From Chara braunii (taxonomy: Eukaryota > Streptophyta > Charophyceae > Charales > Characeae), in NCBI GenBank assembly GCA_003427395.1, contig BFEA01000400.1, forward strand, positions 431,274 to 456,881: a stretch of 25,608 bases of DNA. The letters are read 5' to 3'. The notes beneath the pieces are model-generated. The model ran no database searches. It was not told where the DNA came from and worked only from the letters and a program-made list of their open reading frames with translations. Below, piece by piece: positions 1 through 10,183 of the stretch (position 1 is the stretch's first letter; every line of letters begins with the position of its first letter). The translations under genes and the position numbers were made by a program.

Positions 1-45
<45 letters not shown>
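1..45. repeat. (CT)n microsatellite at window edge
   Basis: The window opens inside an uninterrupted CT dinucleotide run of at least 45 bases, so its true length is unknown. It passes into a T-rich stretch. No gene is visible around it. Confidence 0.97.
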
Positions 46-48
<3 letters not shown>

Positions 49-862
49 TCTCCTTTTTTTCCGAGGAAAAACAGGGATGCTTACCCTATAAGTTCTCAAG
101 AGACACTCACATCGAAGCAATAAATCGAATTGGTCATTCTACATGTCGTGAGTAATTCATTTACAGCCGTCTTCTGCTGAAAGTCAATGGCGACAATCCC
201 ACTTGAAGTTCGTGTTTCCTCTTTCACTATGTTTGAAAGAAGGAGAGTCTGGAGAGATGCTTGGCATTCGACTTGTGATGGGATATCGATTAACGGCGAA
301 GGCCTTGTGCATTCTGCTTGTCGGTTGTAGGAACCATGCAAGTTTTGGATGTCCGCCATTCAGAGCTCTTCCTCCATGATGAAGCAATAAATGGGACTTG
401 GAAGTACGAGGAGAGTTACTCCAGGACCAGCACTGCGCACACTCCGGCAGCCATGGCTGGAATTATCGATGTTGCCCAACTGGGACGGCCTAGCACCCAG
501 TGTAAGCAGAGGGATGAGACCTACGCACCCAGTGGAAACATGGAGGGAAAACCTCCATGTTTTCTTGTTGGACTTCTTGGGCTCAGAGCTGTGCACTGTG
601 CAGTGCTCTAACACGTTTTTTTTATAACTTTATTCGATTTGGAACTTTGCTCCGTTCTTTTGGCGAGGAGCATCACCTGCCACCTGCGGTTTCCTGGATG
701 CTAATCATCAGCTAATTGGAAAAGAAAACAGCGGAATTGTAATCGAATCTGTCTATTTAAGTTTGGTACTGAGTCTACTGACTCTTGACCTCTCCCTGAG
801 TCCCTGGACCTTTTACGACTATCTGCTAACGGTATGATCGGTATCCACCCGAGCTGTAAGTG
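46..862. other. No gene recognised; one small perfect hairpin
   Basis: I see only short overlapping reading frames on both strands with no recognisable motif. One structure stands out: a 9-bp perfect inverted repeat at 538-546 and 552-560 (ACATGGAGG / CCTCCATGT, 5-base loop) followed by a short T-rich run. The 15-mer GTGCACTGTGCAGTG near 588-602 recurs near 1149-1163. Confidence 0.6.
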
Positions 863-896
863 TGGGCTGGGACTGGGGCTGGGGCTGGGGCTGGGG
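863..896 (+). repeat. (GGGGCT)n G-rich hexanucleotide repeat
   Basis: A short run of GGGGCT units, the first ones imperfect, gives six G-tracts of 3-4 bases on the plus strand. Such spacing could in principle fold as a G-quadruplex. It lies about 65 bases before a long GA microsatellite. Confidence 0.85.
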
Positions 897-958
897 TTGT
901 GGGACGAGAAAGGCGGCGGACAGGAACATAAACACATGCAGATGCGCAAGAGGGAGCG

Positions 959-961
<3 letters not shown>

Positions 962-1051
<90 letters not shown>
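962..1051. repeat. (GA)n microsatellite
   Basis: About 45 uninterrupted GA units. The Arg-Glu and Leu-Ser reading frames that cross it are by-products of the dinucleotide repeat, not genes. Confidence 0.98.
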
Positions 1052-1053
<2 letters not shown>

Positions 1054-1337
1054 TATGATGAGCCTGAGGATAAGTGATTTGCGGAAAGTGCTCATGGACA
1101 ACTCTTGGTGACATGAGCGTTCGGGTCTGGTGTTGTGATGTGTTGCACTGTGCACTGTGCAGTGATCCTTAATGTGAAGTCATGGGCACCTTCAGGTCCT
1201 GATTGGCATCCGCGAGGGAGAGTGTCTCGCTTTGCTGCGGCTGTCTTCACCAACCTTCAGAAAAACGAAGGTAGATGAGCGTGTCATACTGTGATAATGT
1301 GTGATTTCATTCCCCTTGCCTTGGATCTGTGCCTCCG

Positions 1338-1400
1338 CTGCATCTGCATCTGCATTTGCATCTGCATCAGCATCAGCATCAGCATCAGCATCAGCATCAT
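1338..1400. repeat. (GCATCT)n/(GCATCA)n hexanucleotide repeat
   Basis: About ten hexamers. The left half is GCATCT-like and the right half is a clean GCATCA run, so one variant appears to have expanded separately. The minus-strand Ala-Asp dipeptide frame is a by-product. Confidence 0.93.
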
Positions 1401-1737
1401 ATTCCGTTTCAGATTCTCGCAAATGCTAATTGACCACCATCTCCTTGAGAATGATCAGACTCATCCCTATGATCCCTGTGCAAATCACTTTCAATCTTTC
1501 CTGTGGTTTTGCTGGTTGGTGAGTACTAAGTGGTAAAAAGCCGTTATGGCAGAGTCAGGCAGACCTCTCCGGTGAGTCCGGTCCTCTTGTCTTGGGCATG
1601 AACTATGAAGTACTATGAACTATGAAGTCCTCTTTTGGGAAAAGTAGTATTATACTAGTATATTCTCCCCACTAGCATGGTAGCTTTAGCTTTAGGCAGC
1701 AAATTGGAAATGTGGTTCTCGTTGCGGGTGTGAATCA
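1401..1737. repeat. No gene; 17-bp tandem duplication at 1598-1631
   Basis: The stretch contains no recognisable gene. Two adjacent copies of a 17-bp unit (ATGAACTATGAAGTACT, with one change near the end of copy two) occupy 1598-1614 and 1615-1631. There is no TATA box about 30 bases upstream of the U6-like sequence that follows. Confidence 0.75.
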
Positions 1738-1842
1738 GACAGTTGTTGGGACATCCGTTAAAAAATGGAACGATCCATAGAAGATTAGCATGGTCCCTGT
1801 ATAAGAATGACAAACCTTAGATCTTGAAAATAATGTTTCACT
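1738..1842 (+). pseudogene. U6 snRNA pseudogene (probable retrocopy)
   Basis: The sequence aligns along nearly the whole length of the spliceosomal U6 snRNA. It has GGGACATCCG near the 5' end, TGGAACGAT, then AGAAGATTAGCATGG at 1779-1793, which contains the AGC catalytic triad region exactly, and a decayed internal stem-loop (ccctgtataagaatgaca). Departures mark it as dead: the invariant ACAGAGA box reads CCATAGA, the 5' stem half is lost, and the internal stem-loop carries several changes. The 3' end has no T-run terminator. Instead an A-rich tail (aaaaaagaagaaaagaag) follows. No plant USE or TATA element is seen upstream. The A-rich tail suggests LINE-mediated retroposition, which is inference; no clear target duplication is visible. 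Confidence 0.85.
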
Positions 1843-1944
1843 CAAAAAAGAAGAAAAGAAGAGGGGGGGGGGAAAGAAACAGAGTCTGTGAGGGCGACAG
1901 GGCTGGACCCGGCTGGTGTCAAGACTGTCAGTGGAATTGACTCA

Positions 1945-2066
1945 TGTCTTCACCCGAATAGAACGCCCAGTCATTATCGCTGTGTCTGGAGTCTGGACCT
2001 ACAGTTGTGCCAGTTTGCCAAATACAGCTAATATAATAACTGGGCAGTCGATTCCAGCGAAGACAG
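1945..2066. mobile_element. Foldback MITE, family 1, diverged copy
   Basis: The left end (TGTCTTCACCCGAATAGAAC) is almost identical to the end of the 114-bp element at 16972-17085, and the interior matches it too (ATTATCGCTGTGTCTGGA; CCAAATACAGCTAATATAAT). The right end has drifted (GGCAGTCGATTCCAGCGAAGACAG). The whole element folds back on itself. It has no coding capacity. The outermost bases and target duplication are eroded, so the boundaries are approximate. Confidence 0.82.
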
Positions 2067-4246
2067 TAGATCTTGCAAGGGTTTCACAAATTCACAAGCT
2101 TCTTGTTCGTTGGTGTCCCAAGGATCATCAGTGAGCGCATCTTGGGCAGGTTGTTGAGGTTCAACGTCCTCGCGAGCATTCTAAAAACGACTAGTATAGA
2201 TCTGTCTCTCACATCCAATGGCATGCTGCTTTCCTAGACTCGTGTTCAATCATTCAATGGTCATCACAACACGCAGCGAACAACACTGTGACAGAGCTGT
2301 CAAGATTTACTGAATATGCATACAGGAGCAAAAAAAAAAAAAAAAGAAAAGAAAAAAGCATAGTACTACTCTGCTAGTGTGTAACGGACTCAATGACATC
2401 AGGAAAACTAGCTCCACCCTAACCTATCCTTTTCTTCCTTCTTTGCACTGTACTGCTCGTCTGCGACTCTGAGCAGATGTTCCATCAGTGATTCCTGGGT
2501 ATGGAAGTATCGTTCAGCATATATTATCAGTTGGAAAGCGTGCCATCACTTTGTGCAAGTCCTTCAGAATATAATATATATCTGTCTCCTGACTGTAGTT
2601 TCTGGAACTTGGTAGAATCATGAAGGTAGTCTCTTATTATGGTGTTGGATCCTGAGTCTTTATGGTTTTGTCTTTTGTTTTTGAACTCGCAACGAAGTTG
2701 CCTCTTTCCTTTTCTTCTCTTTCCTCACAATCCTCAGAAGCACCCATAGAGGTCAACAATGTGTTTTAGTTGTTTTCCAATTGCCATCTAGTCTTTTGAG
2801 CTTTTCTTGGAAGCATGGCATGGATTACTTCAGTGCCGTAGCGAGTTTCAACTTTCAAGTTCTGACTTTCAGCCTCAGGGTGCTGAGTGAGCAATGGCCG
2901 TAAGGGCCGGAAGATTTCTTATCATCACCATTGCTGCATCTGTTGCTTCCACTTGGTCGTCATTGGCAGGGCTGGTTACCAAATGCCAGGTGATGAGGGA
3001 AGGGAATCAAGGTCCCGTGGTGGCCATCCAGGTCACACACCAACTCAATTGATAGGACGAGTCCACCCGTTGCGGGTTGTACACTGTCCATTGTACACAA
3101 GCGGGGAGCTTAATGGAGAATCGAGGAGAGCCTGCAATTGTGGGCAATCATAAAATCAAGATTCAAGACGGTCCTTCTGTGGGCGATATGTTCTTTATGG
3201 CCCAACTTGTGAAGTAAGTGCCAACAGACAACAGGACAGTCACTAGCAGGAGCCTTGCAAGAGCCCTGACTACTGAGGAACTGAGATGGTGTGTGAGTGT
3301 CTTGTCCAATGCGCTGCGGCGCTCGATGTTAGATGGATCATGTGAAATTGGGTGAACGTATTGCACCACTGTCTTAGTGCCAATAATTCGGTCGTGATCG
3401 CTCCAGCATGCTGCATGGGCGTGAAGTTGTCGTCCGTGAACCTGTGGGTTCTCCAACAGGATGATGCGTCATCCTGTGCGGCTTTTGCGAACAGGCTGCA
3501 GGTCTTCTTGATCTGATCACCCACCTCTGGTCGTCTTGATCAGATCACCTCTGATATTACCATCGTGACAGTGACATTGTTGCTATGGTTTGACTGTTTG
3601 AGGTAGCATCATTGTTATTCGTTTGGTAGCCTTCACTTATATATTTTATTACGATTTAATTATTTTAGCTCTGGGTACTATTTGTTAGCCATTGGCACAT
3701 TGCTATTAAGATTGACATCATGAGGTTTCTTGTCACATGTATCTAGTAAGCAGTTGCCCTGCTATCCTATGCGTAGGAAACTCGTTAACTGTTTCGATTC
3801 TTTTGAATTATAATTATTAATTTTACATTCAATTTGATGAAGATCACATCTCTCCAGTCCTTTCTCTTAAAGCTTTCTTTCTTCTCCTTGTTTTTGGGTC
3901 CGATTACCCTCAATATATATACGTCACTGTGACACTCTAACATCGGATTCCCAGACTTAGATTTGAAATATATTGCTGTTGGAAATGTATGTATTATGTA
4001 ATATATGAAGTTCACAGAATTTCTTCTGCTCCGAATGAAAGTAACAGACTAACAGTTTACTGCGGATTTCGAGTGCTGGTACTGCAGTTTGACGTGCTTG
4101 GAAATTGCTCCTTTTCGCAGGGGCTTTGGCGAAAAATTGAAAATCCCTAGTAATTTATTTGCCTGTAAGAGTCGGTAAGACCAGTTTGTGTTTGTTTCAG
4201 CTAGGTATTCAACCATTTTGTATTCTGGTACATGGTGGTCCCCATA
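2067..4246. other. No gene recognised
   Basis: This 2.2-kb stretch holds only scattered short frames without motifs. It includes an A-rich run near 2331-2356 and a small direct repeat of TTGATCTGATCACC-like sequence around 3507-3550. From about 3580 to 4020 it becomes AT-rich. I see no promoter, RNA gene or transposon terminus that I can defend. Confidence 0.55.
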
Positions 4247-4384
4247 AATGTTATATTGACTAATCTCCCCGTGTCCGTTGAGTCGTTGACAAATTAATAG
4301 GCTCGCCGAGTCGCCATCAGGAATGTTATATTGACTAATTTTCCCGTGTCCGTTGACAAATTAATACGCTTGCCGAGTCGCCAT
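4247..4384. repeat. Imperfect tandem duplication (about 75 and 63 bp)
   Basis: Two adjacent copies begin AATGTTATATTGACTAAT at 4247 and 4322 and both run through CCGTGTCCGTTG, ACAAATTAATA and GCCGAGTCGCCAT. The second copy lacks a GAGTCGTT-like segment present in the first, and a few bases differ. No coding potential is evident. Confidence 0.88.
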
Positions 4385-5476
4385 GGACTCTGGAATTTGG
4401 CGTTTTACCGCTGAAGCCTGACGGTAATTTAAAGGTGGGCCTCAGTTTACTAATTCGGCTTCGTTGTGTTTTCCAACTTGTCCCTGATATCAATTTATCA
4501 AATCCATGTACTAGTGCATTGAAGAGAGATCTTCTCCCCAGCCTGAGGGTGTTTCGCCTCCAATTGTGTCCTGCCTTTCTCAATGCCAAGGCATCCACCC
4601 AAATGCATTATATTTTTGGATAGAGCAGGGGCTGCAGGGCCCTTTGCACCTTCCTTCTCCCTTTAACTGACATTTTGTTAGAACTGACAATTTTTTTTCT
4701 AAATTCATGAAATTGAGCATACGAGAAAAAAGAAAAAACAGCATTTTTTAGCGTTTCTTTGTCCCCATGACGTCAGGCCATCTAATGGTCGGGCGTCGTG
4801 ACGATGATCCGATGTACTTCAATTTTGTTTCATTTTTTTTGGACCCTCGGATGCATTTTGACGGTACTTTACGTTGAGATACATCAGATGCCATTGGTCA
4901 AAGTGAGATAACCACTTTCTCAACCAATGAGCAATGAAATTTTGACGAAGTCCACTGTCGTGAATTTAGGAAAAAAAATGTCAGTGTTTGAGGGAGACTT
5001 CTTGCCGTTCTTGGAGGTTCAGACTTTGAAATTGTATTATGGGGAGAGATTATTATCATAATGTTTGGCAAAGGGATTTGGGGCCTCGGAGGAGAGATTA
5101 TTCTGATTATGGTTGTTAAATTTGGGCTTTCTCTCTTCTCCTTCCTCATCGTCGTCCTCTTCACGACCGCTCATCATCTCTGGTATCTCCCCGTGTGTGT
5201 AAAGGACCAAGGAGGGATCTTTCTCTCCCTCGGCCACTCTCCTTGCCATTCTGAGTGATGATGGTGAGTGTATTGTTTGAGTTCCAAGTCATGTGAGTCA
5301 GGCTGGTTGACTCTGGAGCTCTGATGCATTGTATAATTTGTATTCCTGTTTCTCTTCACTTTGCAATCTTTGGATATCCTGAGGCTTCGACCCGCGCCAT
5401 CATCGCTGCCACGCCAGTCTGCTGTTTGGCATGTGACACACAGTGACAGTATGCCTCAGGATCGCGATGCCATGTG
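4385..5476. other. No gene recognised
   Basis: Anonymous sequence with T-rich patches. Small overlapping frames occur at 4898-5360 on both strands, but none shows a domain, a consistent reading frame beyond about 90 residues, or convincing splice signals. Confidence 0.5.
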
Positions 5477-5588
5477 TGTCACACTGTCACAGTGTGTGTG
5501 ATGTTGTTCTCCGGGCTAATCCTTGTGATTTCTGTCACACTGTCACAGTGTGTGTGATGTTGTTCTCCGGGCTAAGCCTTGTGATTGC
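5477..5588. repeat. 56-bp tandem duplication with internal palindrome
   Basis: Two copies (5477-5532 and 5533-5588) differ at only a few bases. Each contains CACACTGTCACAGTGTG, an inverted repeat of CACACTG around TCA. A related TGTGACACACAGTGACAG stretch lies just upstream near 5431. Confidence 0.92.
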
Positions 5589-6174
5589 TGTTCAATTTCA
5601 GTCCTATGGGTAATTCGTTCAAGCTGATGGATTGAAGCAGTCATTTTTGCCGAATCCATCTCAGTCTTGCCAATTTGAATTTATTCCCTTCATTTGAAGA
5701 GCAGGCCTATCATGCCTATCGTCGCGAGGGGCGTTCAAAACCAATGTAAACAGTAGGCTCAGTGTAACAGTTCAGACTCTTCTCATCACTTCACTGACTT
5801 CAGACATTGAAGATCATAATTGTGGCTTCCATTCTCTTTGTCGAACTTGATTAGGTCCTAATGCGCCACATTCGTTGCGCCACGAGTAGGCTACTCGGCT
5901 CCCTGAATCAAAAGAGCTGGGCCTCGGCTCGAATGTTTTGGAAGCCAATGGAAGGGGAATCATTGGCACCGGATTGCGGATTGCGACCCCGCACAACAGT
6001 TTCTGCCGGGAAAGCCCACAGATCACTGGCAGGGGATCGGGGCACTGCACAACTGGTTCTTGGTTCTGCTAGGAAATAATCCCAGAACTGAGCGAACCGC
6101 AGGAGGAAGGCGAATGTTTAATCATGTGAAGTTGTTGTAAGTAAACACAGGCAAGACAATACATTCACGATGAC
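5589..6174. other. No gene recognised
   Basis: Short frames on both strands at 5814-6079 have no recognisable motifs. Nothing else is supportable. Confidence 0.5.
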
Positions 6175-6225
6175 TCGCCACCTCATCGCATTCGCCACCT
6201 CATCGCATTCGCCACCTCATCGCAT
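6175..6225. repeat. 17-bp minisatellite, three perfect copies
   Basis: TCGCCACCTCATCGCAT occurs three times head to tail without change at 6175, 6192 and 6209. The perfect identity suggests recent amplification or gene conversion. Confidence 0.96.
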
Positions 6226-6747
6226 AAGCAATACAAGTCGTAGAGTTCGAAAGGTCACACTAAATGGACACTCACGAGCCACGGCCAAGACCTATATTAG
6301 AAGATAGAAAAATGCATTTGCCATGATTACTTAGCCGTCTCCTCAGGCTGATGTTGCTCCCAAATTCCCAATAGCTTTTGGCTGGTGGAGGGGCATTGGC
6401 CGCGAGGGGGGGGGAAGGTCTATGGTTGTTTCGCTTTCACCCGGCGGGCTGCTCCTTTCCTACAGATTAAGCACAGAGTCACAGGGCCTGGCATCCTTTT
6501 TAACGTTTTTGACCCCTCAGTTACGCTTCGCACTCATGAATCAGATCTGTTTGCTCACTGTTGCTGTGCTCTTACTGTGTCACATGTGTCACACGTGTCA
6601 CACGTGTCACACGTGTGTACCAACTCAGTCTACATATTAAGCCTACTAGTAGGCTGTTTCACAGTTTCAGTTGAGGTCTGGTGTTGATCTGGCAGACTGG
6701 CACTCAGTCTGACTGGCAGACAAAATTGCTGTGGTTCTCTTGATACT
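6226..6747. repeat. No gene; 9-bp tandem repeat at 6578-6613
   Basis: The stretch has no supported gene. TGTCACAYG occurs four times at 6578-6613, the last three as exact TGTCACACG. Because TCACACGTGTGA-like palindromes form at each join, the array is also an inverted repeat. Confidence 0.75.
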
Positions 6748-7654
6748 TTATTCATATAGTACCTCTGAGTCACTGCCTGCTGCTTCCCTTTGTTCCTCTT
6801 GATCCTCTTGAAGTATTTCCAGGACAGTCACTCCAGGAGTGCATCCCCCCATGCCCACCTGCGGAAACCTCCCGTATTTCCTGCTGCCCAATGCATTCGT
6901 CTGCCAAATAACTCTGGAGTCTGGAATCTCTACCGAGCCAGCCGGGACACCACACTGCATGTGCTTCAGCCCACACTGCCCCACAGGAGGCCCTCTCAGG
7001 CTCACTACACTGCATGTTCCTCAGCTGCCTCAGATCCTCTATTCCATCCTGATATGTCAGGCAGGATTGCTGTAGTACCTGCATTCCCATCCCTAGTCCT
7101 TGCACCACTGGAGATGTGTCAGGAGACTCTAGCCAGCATGCTTAGGCCCAACACTGTCAGGCTCTGCATTACTTGGGTATGGGCCCAAACTTTCTGGAGC
7201 AGGGCCTGTTCTTCCACAGGCCCTGGGATGACTATATGATTACCTGCACATAACGCCATGATTCTCAATGCCTTTGGAAGCTTGGACTTTTTTTGGAGTG
7301 AAAACTCAGTGAACATCATGATGCTGGGTGACTCTCTCGGAGTCTCTCCTTCCTCATCTGCGACCGTGACAGTGTCACTGTGTACTCCAGCTTGGATGAG
7401 CGTTTCAAAATGTTGTAGTATAGGAAGGTTCTGCATTCCCCTTTCAAGTTCTTTCTCCACTCCCCTGCTGTTGGTTCAATCAGAAGTCTAGGCAATCTTG
7501 TGCCCTGCACAGCAGGTTGTAGGTCGTGGCTGTCAGCTGCCGGCTGAGGAATTTTTTTTTTTTGGGGGGGGGGGGNNNTGGGGGGGGGGGGCGGAAGGGA
7601 CCGAAGGGGTGGAGCCAAAACTTTTTGTGCTGCCTCAAGGGTTTGATCATACAC
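6748..7654 (-). pseudogene. Coding-like stretch, frameshifted, function unknown
   Basis: Reading the minus strand from high to low coordinates, protein-like sequence moves through successive frames. The first is a segment ending near 7470 (LPRLLIEPTAG). The second is a 113-codon frame at 7460-7119 with leucine-rich, natural-looking composition (LPILQHFETLIQAGVHSD; LPKALRIMALCAGNHIVIPG). The third is a frame from about 7135 (GMQVLQQSCLTYQDGIEDLR) down to roughly 7000. The last is a frame ending GVTVLEILQEDQEEQREAAG and a TAA stop at 6748. That stop overlaps an AATAAA on the minus strand. The changes of frame need about three indels, or introns I cannot place. An N gap and long G/T homopolymers at 7551-7592 disturb the upstream end. 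I recognise no family. It could be a decayed gene or chance open frames. Confidence 0.35.
7551..7592. other. Homopolymer-flanked assembly gap
   Basis: A run of T, then a run of G, three Ns at 7576-7578, a T and another run of G. Two poly-G tracts abutting a gap point to an unresolved junction, so sequence continuity across this point should not be trusted. Confidence 0.85.
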
Positions 7655-8460
7655 AAATGTGATACCCGGTTATTCCTTGCTGAAGGTGAGACTACGAGGG
7701 CCGCTGTAAAGGAAAAGGGAGTTTGGTCATCGTTGCTGTCTGACAATGGAGAATCTGACTTGCATGCAGCATGGGAACATTGGGAAGGAGACAAAAAACA
7801 GTGCGAGGGCGGTAATGGCGCTTGCAATGGGGGATTTCGAATGAGAGGATCCGAAATAAAAGAAGCAAAAAAAAAAGGGGAGGCTGTGACAGTCACGGTG
7901 TTGTCAGAGCGCTCAATGCCATCCTGGGAGGCTACTATGTGTCAGAAAGCTTTCCATGCCTTGGAATGGGCATGAGTCCCATTTCATTCAATCGGGGGAA
8001 GTTGTGATGGGGGTGCCAAGTGCCATATGGGACCGACTAGGAGAGGACCATAAAGTTCGAGCAGCGGAGAATGATTTTTTCCTTTTTTTTGGGGGGGGGA
8101 AAAGGGTTGGACAGGGGGAAGGGATAAGCAAAAGAATCAATCAACATGAACTCGTCACCTCTGAAGTGGCATTCATGATGCAAGTTGGAATCTGTTGGAT
8201 AAATGAAATCTCCCTGCGTGTCTACGTATGAACACGTTGTATGGGATGTACATATGTAAGGTGCATGCAACATTAAAGTTGTGCACATTCGACCCCCGTA
8301 CCTATACAGTCAAGTACAATCCTGTGTCTCCCAACATGTTCCGCGAACCGCATACGTTGCATGTGCCCGGCGGGACGGGCTGTAAGCCAGTGGCCCTACC
8401 CCTGGGCCTAAAAAGAACTTAAAAATAACAAAAGAAGTTTCAAACCTCACACGAACCACC
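7655..8460. other. No gene recognised
   Basis: A plus-strand frame crosses the gap and continues to about 7975 but shows no domain. Short homopolymers (A at 7868-7877, T then G at 8084-8099) interrupt the region. I see no RNA gene or transposon terminus. Confidence 0.5.
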
Positions 8461-8945
8461 TCCAGGGTTAACTCAAGGGTTTAAGGTTTAGGTTTAGGGT
8501 TAAGTGTTTAAGATTTTGAGTTTAGGGTAAAGGGTCATGGGTTTGGGATTTAGGGTTGACAGCTTAGGGTATACTAGGGTATACTAGGTGTATTCAGGGT
8601 TAGGGTGTAGGGTTTAGGATGTAGAATTTAGAGTTAGAGTTTGGAGTTTGGGTGTACTAGGTAATAGGGCTTAGGGAACAGGGCTTAGGGCTCAGGGCTT
8701 AGGGCTTAGGCCTGGGGCTTTGGGCTTGGGGCTTGGGGCTTGGGGCTTGGGGCTTAGGGTTTAGGGTTTAGGGTTTTAATTACGGTTGAGGGCACAGCGT
8801 ACTGGTTGTAGGCCGTGCTGTCTATAGATAGAGTTGAACATCTATAGATAGAGCCCTGAACTCTATCTTAGGGTTTAGGGTTTAGGGTTCAGGGTTTAGG
8901 TTGAGGGCACGGCGTACTGGTTCAGGGCTTAGAGATTAGGGTTGT
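8461..8945 (+). repeat. Degenerate interstitial telomeric repeat (TTTAGGG)
   Basis: Nearly 500 bases are built from TTTAGGG and close variants (TTAGGG, CTTAGGG, CTTGGGG, TTCAGGG), with the G-rich strand on plus. Perfect heptamer runs survive at about 8755-8774 and 8868-8888, and a GGGGCTT sub-array lies at about 8714-8754. TTTAGGG is the Arabidopsis-type telomere repeat of most green plants. Two non-telomeric insertions carry related sequence (GGCAC[A/G]GCGTACTGGTT at about 8791 and 8916). The degeneracy shows this is old internal sequence, not a live chromosome end. Confidence 0.9.
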
Positions 8946-9148
8946 AAATCCATGGAGTTAGATTTTTTTTATTATTTTTTTTTTTTATTTTTTTTATGCA
9001 GTTAGAATTTGATCCTTACAACTATACATATTCGAATGGACCCTTAGATTCTGAATCTGATGGACGTCCACGGATCTACAGATCTATTGGTCTATTTATA
9101 GAAGTAATGATTGATTGTCTCTCTGTATGTCTATAGATAGAGTTGAAC
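8819..9148 (+). repeat. 21-bp direct repeat pair
   Basis: An identical 21-mer, containing GTCTATAGATAGAGTTGAAC, occurs at 8819-8839 inside the telomere-like block and at 9128-9148 outside it. A partial third copy (ATCTATAGATAGAGCCCTGAA) follows the first immediately. The core TCTATAGA is palindromic. Confidence 0.9.
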
Positions 9149-10082
9149 TGTTGACCATTAAACCACCAGGCTGAGTACCTTTGTCAGCTATTGATGACAA
9201 GCCTAAAAGTGCCCTGTGCGGCAATTTTTGCTGAGCCTGAAAGGCGTTGATACCAGCACACTGAAAAAAAGAGGGTGGTACCGGGGTACCACCCTCAGGT
9301 TCTGTGAAATCCGTCCGCTGCACCTCTGGCTAGCAGACAGACTACAAAGGAGGACGTTGTAGAAACAAGCCAAGAGGAAGAAAAATGGAAAAAAAAAATA
9401 AAAAAAATTGAAAGATGCTGAGAGATTGCTCCCCGCCTCTGACGGCGAGTCACAGGTACCTCACTCTACGAATAGCAAGTCAAAGAAAAAAAAAGAAAAA
9501 AAAAGAAAAAAGTGAAAAAGTAATAGCGAGCTACTCAGCCTTGTCCAGTCGTGTACCACCCCAGGCCACAAGTGCGGTCAGATCCATTATTGACAGAGCT
9601 GTGTGGGAGTCTAAAGGAAATGAATGGGCTGACAAGCAACCAATTGCTCCCCCGCTTCAGATATGAGGGACATAATAAAAAAACAGAAAAAGGAGATGAG
9701 AAACATGAAGAAAAAAAAACTTTTAAGGCATAAAGGCAGAACGACTCGTGATGGGTGTATCTCCCCATGTTCCAGCTGAAGATTCATTTCATTTGCACTT
9801 TAAATTGCAGAGTAGTGGAGCTAGGACCTTTGTTTCCGCGTCTGCTTCATGGTTCAACAGGACCAGTAAGAACTGTCTTTTCTTTTCTTTTCTTTTTCTT
9901 TTTTTTTTTTTTTTTNTTTTTCTGAGTTCTCTTAATATGCCCGCCTTTGTTGGCAGGGCGGTCCCTTCTCGTTTTGCTGTGCTGCGTCCCTGTACGTGCC
10001 TTCGAAACGGGTGGAGATGAACAAGACCATCTGCAAAAGAAAAGATGAAGTCTTAGAGAACAGCGGGGGCCCACTGAACAAG
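8946..10082. other. No gene; T/A tracts and a 12-bp perfect hairpin
   Basis: The stretch has no supported gene. Notable parts are T-rich runs near 8964-8996, a perfect inverted repeat GAGGGTGGTACC / GGTACCACCCTC at 9271-9282 and 9285-9296 with a 2-base loop, (AAAAG)n-like sequence near 9485-9520, and a (CTTTT)n/poly-T run at about 9877-9921 containing a single N. Confidence 0.65.
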
Positions 10083-10137
10083 GAGGCGCCTGCCTCATTT
10101 TCCTGGAGACCTGCTGTCTCCAGAAATGAGGCAGGCG

Positions 10138-10183
<46 letters not shown>
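10083..10183. repeat. Long hairpin abutting a T tract of about 42 bases
   Basis: The arms GAGGCGCCTGCCTCATTT and AAATGAGGCAGGCGCCTC pair perfectly over 18 bp. After a 2-base bulge they continue as CTGGAGA / TCTCCAG around a 7-base loop (10083-10141). An unbroken T tract follows at once, to about 10183. It could be a foldback element whose tail is poly(A) on the minus strand, or a de novo inverted duplication. A bacterial-type terminator reading is not appropriate in this plant-like context. Confidence 0.88.

Noticed and set aside
701-1155. Long Ser/Leu and Arg/Glu dipeptide frames
   Set aside because: They are translations of the GA microsatellite in different registers.
9128-9200. SINE or tRNA from A-box/B-box-like words on the minus strand
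   Set aside because: The spacing between the two boxes is far too short and no tail or target duplication is seen.
10083-10183. Intrinsic (bacterial) terminator
   Set aside because: The hairpin and T tract resemble one, but the surrounding DNA is plant-like nuclear sequence and the T tract is far longer than in terminators.
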